From positions 215,305-279,304 of the forward strand of contig CAAAJI010000004.1 in the NCBI GenBank assembly GCA_900642245.1: DNA of 64,000 nt, read 5' to 3'. The DNA comes from Fragilaria radians (Eukaryota > Bacillariophyta > Fragilariophyceae > Fragilariales > Fragilariaceae). Positions 55,375 through 64,000 of this stretch are shown here, piece by piece. Numbering within the stretch: the first letter of the stretch is position 1; each line of letters starts with the position of its first letter. The notes below the pieces were generated by a model. That model searched no databases. It worked only from the letters and a program-made list of their open reading frames with translations, and was not told the DNA's origin. Position numbers and translations under genes: made by a program.

Positions 55375-56289
55375 CTAGTAACTTGTTTTCGATCCTTGAT
55401 TTGAAGCAGAATTTCTAATCGTAGACAGACTATGCCTTGAAGTAAAAGAATGATGTGAGTTGGAAACGTCAAATTGACGTTGCTGATCCAAGACTTCGCC
55501 AGCAGATGCGTGAGAAGTGTTGGTACCAGGAAAATGCTCTAAGCAAAAAGAAGAATGACAAGAAGAAGTTAGTTTTGATGAAGAAAAATCATAGTTGGGA
55601 GCTCAATGTTGAATACTTACGGATATTCATTCCAAACTCGCTAGATCCCATAGATAACGATCTATCACGAGGAGGTGGAGGTACTTGTAATGGCTGCTGA
55701 CGAACGGCTCCAGTTGCTCGAATTCCATCCTCCAATGGAGTATTACGCATACAGGCTATCAGGGATCGTCGCAATTCGTCAACCTCGTTTGGATTCGTTG
55801 AGGCAAATGCAGCGGCAATGGTAGGGCCATAATCCATCCAACGCTCTAGCTTGAAGTGCTTCATGTAGAGTTTGCCGTACTTCTTGGTGCGTGCCTGCGT
55901 AACCTGGAAGCCACGTACTTGTGGCTTATGTAGATCATACACAAAGTGAACGGAAAATTTGACAAGAAAGTGTCGCTGTTCTTTAGTGCAATAAGGATTA
56001 TTGAGCCAATTATCAAAATCAGAGTGACTCCGGAACACAAGTAAGGAATGCAATCCATACTGAATCCAAAAAGATTGTTTCCATTTTTTGAACAAAATTG
56101 TACGAAGTGAGATGCGCGACAAAATGAATCCTGAACTTAGAATACTTTCGCCTTTAGGAAGTGGTGCAGCATCGGAAGGAGCAATTGAGGCCAAAATTGT
56201 ACTGTACTTATTGACATAATTGCTACCTCGATCTGAGCTGATTTCGTTCGTTGGAGGTTGTGAATAAGGTACCATTTCGAATCCTGTAG
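55375..56289 (-). CDS. PH-like domain protein B, copy 1, 5' part lost in the gap
   Basis: Minus strand. Exon from the gap edge at 56289 to 55621, then an 82-bp intron (donor GTAAGT), last exon 55538-55375. Visible residues begin at TGFEMVPYSQPP and contain the whole PH-like region (LFKKWKQSFWIQYGLHSLLV…AAAFASTNPNEVDELRR) and the Ser-rich tail. The N-terminal 240 residues, including the NPF motifs seen in copy 2, would fall in or beyond the assembly gap. Differences from copy 2 are few in coding sequence (for example MGSSEF here, MGSNDF there). Frames that cross the Ns are artefacts. Confidence 0.75.
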
Positions 56290-56309
56290 NNNNNNNNNNN
56301 NNNNNNNNN
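56290..56309. other. Assembly gap, 20 N
   Basis: Twenty unknown bases, a conventional placeholder whose true size is probably not 20. It truncates gene B copy 1 on its left and aminotransferase copy 2 on its right, so at least the missing ends of both genes should lie here if the order is correct. Confidence 0.98.
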
Positions 56310-56799
56310 TTATCCTCTTTCTGGTGCAATAATGAAGCATGGTCGAGATATTCTTCATTCGAATGGGAAATCCGTTTTGCAATCTCACACTTTTGCCGGG
56401 TCATCTCAACGAGCACTCATGACCGCTACAGATGTTTTGCTGGAGTTACCGAAGTGGTTGCCATCCATTGCTCACCATGGTTGTGAAATGAAAAACATCT
56501 TTGACGAACTTCAAGCTATGTCATGCGGTCTGTTAACTGGACAAGGTCAAGGATTGATGTGGGGGGGATTGTTCACCAAGAACGGAAAGCTATCAGATGA
56601 AACTTATCGTGCAACGGTCATAAGCGCTTTCACCTCGAAATGTGGTGAAGTTGGTGTGCTACCTTATTTCATTCCTGCCGGAGGATTCATGGTGACACCG
56701 GTATGTGATGTAGACCTCGCAACCATCCATGAAATCGGAGAAAAACTAAAGGAAGCTTTGCAACGTACCATGGATGAAGTTGGGTGGTTGAACGAGTAA
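56310..56799 (+). CDS. Class-III aminotransferase, copy 2, 3' part only
   Basis: Begins just after the gap with YPLSGAIMKHGRDILHSNGK, one codon beyond the lysine-site block of copy 1, and runs to a stop at 56799. About nine base differences from copy 1 over 490 bp; one changes Ser to Cys (HHGSEM to HHGCEM), and the stop is displaced so the protein ends WLNE rather than WLN. The frame is open throughout, so nothing visible argues that it is dead; the 5' two thirds is not in the window. Confidence 0.8.
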
Positions 56800-59700
56800 T
56801 ATATTTCTTTAACAGGTTAAATATTTATTTTTAAGACATGAATTAGTGAAATTGAGCAATACCGTTACTGCTCGATACCATTTTCCTTTTTTGTTGACGG
56901 TGCGATTAAATCTGACAATTGAACATTGTTGTATGACTTTATTACGAGAATCATATTGTTCTTGGACAAACAGGCTGCAAAAACAAATCACAAATAACAA
57001 CACTTTTTTAGAGTAAATAGAAAAATGGTCAAGATAGCCTGAAAAGTTTCCAAGAAAGAACATGCAATGCTAATTCCCCTGCAGGATATGAATTGTAATC
57101 TAAGGATAAACATTTGTGCATGTTGGTTGTCAACCAAGAGAAGAATGTGAAATCTGAGAATTCCTGTAGGTAAAGAACTGAGATTGCCTTCCAGATAATT
57201 TCAAGACTTACTGATTAAGGTTTGGTTAAATTTAACAAAAAATGTCCTCCGACAATCGTTAGTCCTAGCCTTATTGATAGTTGCTTGCAACTTATGCTCA
57301 ATACTTTAGAAAAAATGATCTAGTCAAAGCAACTATGACACTCTAGATTTTCAGTTATTATTAAAATTACCTAATCTTTTGTTTTTAACAACTTTCCCTA
57401 AAACTTTGATTTCTTGCATGATGGTTAGAAATCCAGTTGAAAGCAATGACAGCCCATTTAGACTTAGCACAACAAGGCAGAAAGTGTAATCCAAAATTGC
57501 TGTAGTTCAGTCCTTTAAGTTCTAGCTAGACACTGATTGGATTAATCGTTCTTTGTGATTCCGAACAAGAGAGTTTGTTTGAAGGATTCTCAAAGATTAA
57601 AGCTCAAGAAATCAAAGTGTCCTATGATCCATGTCTCCAACTTTGACTTTCTGCGAGGCAGTAAATCATGCTTTGTTTAATCCAAACTGTCAAACAAAGC
57701 ATAAATGTTCCACATCTGATCACAAAACGTCAGGTTATGGAAAGGCCAACGGAAAATGAAGGTTAAGAAGTTAATAGGCCAAAAGAATATCTTCCTTAAC
57801 AATCAGCATGGTCTATGAAACTTGTGGCTATCACACCCTTTTACTTCCTACTATTGCCTAAGGTCCTTATGAGTCTGAAGCCTCGTAGACAAACAACCTT
57901 ACACTATATGCTGGTTTTTGCTTGACAAGTTATACATGCACAATACTTTTTGACTTTCGTAAAATCATGTAATCATCTACGCACAAAATTGTCACTTGCA
58001 ATCCTTACTCATTCGATTTAAACCCTTGCAGGCTGTTCTAGAGCAGTAATTCATCTTTTCATCAGTGTGTCCAGATATTCTAGTATTGCACTTCTCACAT
58101 CCTTCAGTCAATGACATACAAAACTCCTCATTGTCAATAAATCTACCTTAAACAATCTCCTTGTACATAAATCATATGTGCAGTCTGAAAAGCAATCACC
58201 ATCATCACATTGCTCAGCACTGGATTCCCTCGCTTCCTTGTTGTTCCCAATCATTGTTCTTCTTCACATGATCTATGTCTAATCATCAAGTGCTCCGGTC
58301 TCTTGACTTACATCATCAATGACAATATTTGCCTTGTCATTACCTTCGTTAATCAATTCTTCATTGTTTAATTCATAGACAGGCTTTCAAATTATCATTG
58401 TTTCCAAATCTTTGAAATCCTAGCAGAAAACATAAAATTTCACTTGATCCTGGTAAGTTAAATCCAAACAAAGCCTTGACTGACATACACGTGTTTTGCC
58501 AATCAATCATACTGCTCTATGCTGAGTTGCACAAAGTGAAATTATGATCTATTTTATCTACTTTTGACTAAAATTGATCTCATTCGCGCCGCATCACCCT
58601 CTTGTGAAGGTCACTCTCATTCGCGTCACATCACCCCTTGTGAAGGTGTCGCGTCACTCCTTCAGATGCATGCGCTCTGGTGAATCTTGATTAGGATATG
58701 AGTTTATTCTCTCAAAATCCTTCTTAAAACTATCTTTAGTTTTTAATCATCTTTAATATAAATAAAAGTGGATATGTGTAAATACATATAATATATAGAT
58801 TCTCTATACTCACTTGTACTAACAGTCTTGGACGTCTCCAACACTGGTACACAAATCCATCTCTTAGTCTAGTCTATTCATGTCAGACTGGATATTATTC
58901 ATTTCACATACAGATACTAAATTAATGTATTTCTTTTTAGTCTATACTTTAAGGTATGACACTGACATGCAATAAGTACCACCCTTATATTCATTGTAAT
59001 CAAAAAATGACTTGGTGATCTTTGGAGCTGTTGACATGGATTTCTATACCAACTTCAAGCTTTTCAATAAAACATGAGGATTTGCAACCTTCTTCATCTT
59101 TTTCTTGTTAATTTGCTGGCAGAAATCTACTCTTGAAATGGTGTCAAGAATCCTTTAATTCTTTCTTTGCCAATGAGTTTGACTTTCGGGCCACTCTACC
59201 AAGCATATTGAATGAAGTAGGGTAATGCCATCTTCCGTGGTAAACACCATTGTTACACTCAATATGGCCGGCTCATTCTTCCTAATTGTTCATTCAATTT
59301 TTCATTGTCAATCTCCAGGTATCTCCTGGTACTAGCCCAACTCTTTTTCTATGAAGTACGGATCCCTGCCTCCATTGACACTCCTAAACTTTGCCTTGGT
59401 TGCAAGAGATGTAGAAGTCTTCTACCACATATAAAACGTGGGCAGATCTCCATTTTCTTCCTTATTTTTTGAGTTGCAGTAGCTCTTCAGGTAAGTCCCC
59501 AATTACTCACTGTGGAACTCACATCAATATATTTTGAAGTATGTTGGAAAGCTTTAGTTCCCACCTACTTCAATAGTTCATGTAAACTTCCTTTTCCAAT
59601 AAAATTGAAAATTATGTGATACAAACTCCTTAGCCATTGTTTTCCTCAGTCATCAATGCTAAAAATTAATGCCTTTGTTGAAGATACTTTCGAGTCACGT

Positions 59701-60168
59701 CAGACAAGTGATTAGTATATTCCTCCAATTCTTCTCCATCTTGTTTATCTCATTGGGTTAAATTGGAGCTTAACACCTTTTCTTCAAAATATTGAAAAGA
59801 GAAGCAAAAAACACCTTCCAAGTTCACTAGTAACATTGACTAGTGTACACTCGAACGCTAGCATTGATAATATTTCTCCGAAGTTCTTCTTGTGTCAAGA
59901 CTTCGTCAATTTTCTCGCAAAAATATGGGAATACTACATCTCTACTGGAATTTTCGAGCGTGTCGTATAATCTTTACGTGTGTTTCCACTTTGCGAATCG
60001 GCACATGAAAACGGTGTTGCGAAATGGATTGTAACCTTTGTTGCAATTTAGAACGACTGATTTTTCCTAATTATCGTATTCCCCAACGAAAATACCAAGT
60101 TTCATACGAATGCCCTGAAACCCACCTGCCTTACCCTATTTCAAGGAAAGGCAAACATCGAAAGGAGC
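56800..60168. repeat. Intergenic spacer of cassette copy 2, with extra inserted sequence
   Basis: About 3.4 kb, non-coding. Its two ends align with 52164-54073. The middle, about 57950-59030, has no counterpart in copy 1. That part includes a GC-richer tandem repeat (58579-58649) and, at 58813-58860, a motif shared with 13918-13962 (TGTACT, TGGACGTCTCC, TGGTACA). On the minus strand this would begin TGTTGGAGACGTCC, a plausible LTR start, so an old retroelement insertion is a candidate explanation. Confidence 0.5.
58579..58649. repeat. Two tandem copies of a 34-37 bp GC-rich unit
   Basis: CTCATTCGCG(C/T)C(G/A)CATCACC begins both units (58579 and 58616) and TTGTGAAGGT ends them; the composition contrasts with the AT-rich surroundings. 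Confidence 0.7.
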
Positions 60169-60994
60169 ATGCCTTCTAATCTAGTTATCTATGAAAATAT
60201 CCCACTCCGCAAGGTACAGGATTATCCAACGATTTGTTATGGCGTTGCAAATACTGGAGATGAGCAATCGTGTTGTGGAAATGTGTTGATCAGATCGATA
60301 GCAGCATTCGGTTTGGTTCGAAAATGGCAAAGCTGTTTTTGGTTGTATGTACATCCTGCATCGCTAGTAATATTTCGATCGAGCAATGATCACAAAAGAT
60401 GGTTAGCATCAGGTGGTGGGGATTTTTCTACTCGAGGGAAATCTCGAGAAATTTTGTTATATATTGATTTCGACACCCTTGGAATACTGGAAGGATCTCA
60501 AAGCGGCACAAAAGTACCTTGTCGAGAATCTCTTAGGCTGAACTCAAAGACCACCTCGCCATCAAAACTTCTTTCGAAGCTGCAGAAATATGCCCTCGGT
60601 GATGTTAGTACAAAAAGCTCGGGGAACAGTGTGTTGTAAGTTGTTGTTGTTGCTGAATTGATTCATAACATGAAATTTCACACCCTAAACTCATATCGGT
60701 TTCAGGTATTCATTCAAGCTGGAACGCTACAGCAGCGTTGGAGTCGATACAGTTGCTAATTTTGCGTCCAATGATGCAAACGACATTCGTGTTCTTCGAC
60801 GAGTCATTCATAGTTGTATAGAATTAACAGTAAGATCAAAGCGAAAGAAAAAAAATCAGAGAACAGAGCACAATCATGCGGATGAAGATACTCTAGTTTC
60901 TACTGTCGTTGGCTCTCAACTAATGCTGAACAATTCATTTCAAAAGACCGGAAGAAGTGCAATGCGTTTGTGCGACGAATCCAGAGTTCAGTAA
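60169..60994 (+). CDS. PH-like domain protein A, copy 2
   Basis: Second copy of the gene at 54074-54900, with exons 60169-60635 and 60706-60994 of exactly the same lengths (467 and 289 nt) and a 70-bp intron, giving about 251 aa. The PH-like blocks RKWQSCFWLYVHPASLVIFR and YSFKLERYSSVGVDTIANFA are unchanged. Amino-acid differences cluster near the N-terminus (MPSNL for MRSNL, LRKVQ for LHNVQ, NTGDEQSCCG for NPGEEQSCYG) and near the C-terminus. Both copies stay open, so both could be expressed. Function is not known; membrane phosphoinositide binding would be a guess from the fold. Confidence 0.75.
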
Positions 60995-61490
60995 TGTGCA
61001 TGGGGTAGAATTCTCTTACTTTCTAATCTATGTTTCTATTATGGTAAATTGATTATCAAGCAAGTTACCTTAAGTTACTATTCGACTGATTAGTTAAGTG
61101 AACATTATGCTACTATCTGACATACATCAGGTCAGCAGAAACGTTGACCTCTTGTCATTTTTTCTTTTGTTAACTGCAAATTATTTTGTCTCTTTCTCAT
61201 AAGGAAGCACTACTAACGACGATGTACGTAATAGGATGTAATCTTAATCTGAGGTGTATTTGTTTCATTTGATGATCTCCCTACACGTTAGTTGACCGAT
61301 GCAACAAGGGATGTGGCAAGAGGATCTTGTGCGAAAACAGAAAATTTTGGGATATATATTGTTTTCGAGTGTACTTAACTGCTCTCCTATTTCACTTCAA
61401 TTAAGTTAAGCGTTGCAGCAAGGGAAGGTAAGTCGCACGGTGTCTTGCGAATACATTTCTTTTGACTCAACCGTGTATTCCAAAATGTAA
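60995..61490. other. Spacer between convergent genes A and B, copy 2
   Basis: Non-coding; the counterpart of 54901-55374. Confidence 0.6.
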
Positions 61491-63106
61491 CTAGTGACTT
61501 GATTTCAATCCTTGATTTGAAGCAGAATTTCTAATCGTTGACAGACTATGCCTTGAAGTAAAAGAATGACGTGAATTGGAAATGTCAAATTGACGTTGCT
61601 GATCCAAGACTTCGCCAGCAGATGCGTGAGAAGTATTGGTGCCAGGAAAATGCTCTAAGCGAAAAGAAGGATGACAAGATGAAGTTAGTTTTGATGAATA
61701 AAAATGATAGTTGGAAGCTTCAATGTTGAATACTTACGGATATTCATTCCAAAATCGTTAGATCCCATAGATAACGATCTATCACGAGGAGGGGGAGGTA
61801 CTTGTAATGGCTGCTGCCGAACGGCACCAGTTGCTCGAATTCCATCCTCCAATGGAGTATTACGCATACAGGCTATCAGGGCTCGTCGCAATTCGTCAAC
61901 CTCGTTTGGATTCGTTGAGGCAAATGCAGCGGCAATGGTAGGGCCATAATCCATCCAACGCTCTAGCTTGAAGTGCTTCATGTAGAGTTTGCCGTACTTC
62001 TTGGTGCGTGCCTGCGTAACCTGGAAGCCACGTACTTGTGGCTTGTGTAGATCATACACAAAGTGAACGGAAAATTTGACAAGAAAGTGTCGCTGTTCTT
62101 TAGTGCAATAAGGATTATTGAGCCAATTATCAAAATCAGAGTGACTCCGGAACACAAGTAAGGAATGCAATCCATACTGAATCCAAAACGATTGTTTCCA
62201 TTTTTTGAACAAAATTGTACGAAGTGAGATGCGCGACAAAATGAATCCTGAACTTAGAATACTTTCGCCTTTAGGAAGTGGTGCAGCATCGGAAGGAGCA
62301 ATTGAGGCCAAAATTGTACTGTACTTATTGACATAATTGCTACCTCGAACTGAGCTGATTTCGTTCGTTGGAGGTTGTGAATAAGGTACCATTTCGAATC
62401 CTGTAGTTTTTTCGTCCAAAAAAGGATCTCTTTCTGTATTGTTGTTTACGTCACTTTCATTCTGAGGACACTCAGGCGTCGAAACATATTTCGACACGTT
62501 GGGAACCATTGCAAGCTGACTATGTGCAACCTGATCTGCGCTAAGGGAAAAACTTGGAAAATAATCTTTCGCTTCGGTTAAGACGACAGGGTATGAATTC
62601 GGATTCTCCGGATGCTCGATTGGCGCATAAGGATCAAACTTGGACGTCAAGGAGTGATTTTGCGATACTTCTGTCGACATCTGTTGTTTGCTCCCAATAC
62701 TTTGAATAAATGGATTTCCATCGTTCAAGGTATTTCTGTGATCTTGAACATGGTCGTAAGTAGTATTGGTAAAAAGGAAATTCTGCTGCGACGACAACAA
62801 TACAGAATTTTGAACCGAATTTGGAGTGAAACTGTGATTCAACAACGGCTGAGAGTACTTCACCCCATAATGGCTATTTTGAAAAGCATTATTCGTGCCA
62901 TTAGGGTGAAAGGTAGGTGGTTGTATTGTTTGATGCAAGGTTCCCTGCATAGAAACCAATGAATTACTTTCGTGGTGCGTTGATTTAGCAGAATTATCAA
63001 AAGGATTTTGGACAGTGTCATCAAAAGGATTTCTGACCGTTTCCGTATGCTGAGAAGAAATCTCTTGAAGTCGATCGACCGTAAATGGTGTTTGATCCAT
63101 GGTCAA
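61491..63106 (-). CDS. PH-like domain protein B, copy 2, with NPF motifs
   Basis: Complete form of gene B. Exon 1 63106-61738 and exon 2 61654-61491 (83-bp intron, GTAAGT donor); the join through a split codon continues as QHFPGTNTSHASAGEVLDQQ and ends at TAG, giving about 510 aa. Reading through the donor instead gives a 473-aa form. Residues 1-270 are disordered and Asn/Ser/Gln-rich with three NPF motifs (26-28, 34-36, 131-133) and DPF (in ERDPFLDEK), which are EH-domain and adaptor-binding signals of endocytic proteins. Residues about 279-410 form the PH-like region (KKWKQSFWIQYGLHSLLVFR, LERWMDYGPTIAAAFAST). I infer an endocytic or membrane-trafficking adaptor; the family itself is not one I can name. 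Confidence 0.78.
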
Positions 63107-64000
63107 AATCTAGGTTTTATGCAAATGGTATCGACGTTAGGTAATTAAGAAAGATAAAGATAACATCGACTTTGCTAAATTGTAGCTGCCCCTGCACATC
63201 GAGAAGGTACCCTACATAATTTGACACAAGTGAATTACTCCGATTTAGTCGAAGGAACTATCGAAAGTTTCCGACATTACCAATTGTAATTAAAGAAGTG
63301 AAAGTTCCTACGATTTACCATAATTCTAGGTCGATGTTTCGGAAATTAATTGTCCTCGGTTTCTAATTACCGCCGAATATCTCCTTTCCGATATATTATA
63401 GTACGAGTGCAAAATTCAAGACATTGTATTGGTGTCTTTCATAGGAAAATTGCTAGGGAAACGGCTTACTAATTGTTCATGTATTGAAAAAGAGTCGTAA
63501 AAACGATTATGTGTTGTATAGTAATAGCGCCATTCCAATACCATCCATCATTGTTAACTGAAATGTTATCAAAACTTTCGTTGTAAAATGAAGAATACAT
63601 GAAATTGCAAATGCTATAATTTTTGTTGTTGAAGCCCGCAAAAGCGTCATTAATTCCTTCTTTTGCTCCTTTAATTCAGACTCCAAATTCATAGATACCT
63701 TAATTTAAATCAATGCTACAAGGGTGTGTTTGTAGAGCATACCCTGAATACAAAGCCAATAACTATACTTTCTGTTACTAGCAGCTCTCCATTTATAGCA
63801 TACTATCCAACTACACTGTGTCACGCATGCATGTCATTGGTTTAATCGGGATTTGATGCCAGCGACAACAGCAGTGAAGAGTCACCACATCCTAAAAGTA
63901 AGAAACTTCAAGATAAATTTCTGTCAATTTTTCTCATGTTAGCTATCCCAGGTCCTAATATTGAATAATGATCCAAACAGGGCATTGTTTTGGCTTTTTT
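63107..64000. other. Right edge, gene-poor
   Basis: Contains the gene B promoter near 63107-63300. A 61-codon minus-strand frame (63692-63507) starts with a charged helix (ESELKEQKKELMTLLRAS) followed by a hydrophobic stretch; it could be a tiny membrane protein but has no supporting evidence. Nothing else seen. Confidence 0.35.

Noticed and set aside
55455..55700. Plus-strand 81-codon frame (DVADPRLRQQMREK…) as a small gene, also seen near 61590
   Set aside because: It is the antisense of the last exon and intron of gene B; the minus-strand exon has matching splice sites, frame and length in both copies.
55589..56416. A 275-codon minus-strand frame and a neighbouring 83-codon frame that cross the run of Ns
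   Set aside because: They fuse gene B copy 1 to the antisense of aminotransferase copy 2 through unknown bases; not a real protein.
1..64000. tRNA or rRNA genes, CRISPR arrays, bacterial-type operons
   Set aside because: No tRNA-like cloverleaf with a TTCRANNC arm, no rRNA blocks and no spaced repeats were found by eye; a tRNA scan would be needed to be sure.

Overview
This window is nuclear DNA from a eukaryote: an AT-rich genome with short GT-AG introns (about 60-150 bp), no operons, and mostly intron-poor genes. The most likely source is a photosynthetic stramenopile, probably a diatom. The main support is a 2Fe-2S protein (32321-32796) whose N-terminus is a signal peptide ending in an Ala-Ala-Phe cleavage motif, the bipartite targeting signal of complex red plastids. 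A Dicer-like protein without a helicase domain and the recurrent copia, pogo and hAT remnants fit this. The species cannot be named from the sequence alone.

Layout: 1-640 hAT transposase remnant (minus); 2190-6148 SF3B1 spliceosome subunit; 6227-7036 unrecognised gene (minus); 7184-7968 small membrane protein; 9257-9857 FIS1; 10173-11196 ZIP metal transporter (minus); a 3.5 kb gene-poor stretch; 14735-17272 large helical protein; 17391-19817 BRUTUS-like hemerythrin/RING E3 (minus); 21979-22942 SET-like protein (minus); 23671-24768 broken pogo-like transposase; 26690-30826 Dicer-like protein; 31578-32140 copia pol remnant; 32321-32796 plastid 2Fe-2S protein; 32865-35114 NAA35 (minus); 37597-39152 a terminal-inverted-repeat element carrying a dead SDHAF2 copy; 39198-41033 DEAD-box helicase; 41726-42885 a complete-ended pogo-like element with dead transposase; 43023-43679 ATG10; 43659-45356 HTATSF1 (minus); 45575-46396 YIPF6; a 4.3 kb gene-poor stretch; then 50671-63106, a two-copy cassette of aminotransferase, PH-like gene A (plus) and PH-like gene B (minus), interrupted by a 20-N assembly gap at 56290.

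The genes are ordinary eukaryotic housekeeping functions: splicing (SF3B1, HTATSF1), organelle dynamics and autophagy (FIS1, YIPF6, ATG10), metal and iron handling (ZIP, BRUTUS-like), N-terminal acetylation (NAA35) and plastid redox. They sit in tight convergent or divergent pairs separated by multi-kilobase AT-rich stretches containing transposon debris. No single pathway unites the window.

The items most worth a second look are: (1) the Dicer-like protein, in which RNase III domain a keeps all four acidic catalytic residues while domain b has lost all four; (2) a 1.56 kb element with about 81 bp inverted repeats, a 6 bp target duplication and a telomere-like motif, carrying an SDHAF2 pseudogene and an antisense coding fragment; (3) the duplicated cassette containing two convergent paralogous PH-like genes, one bearing NPF endocytic motifs.
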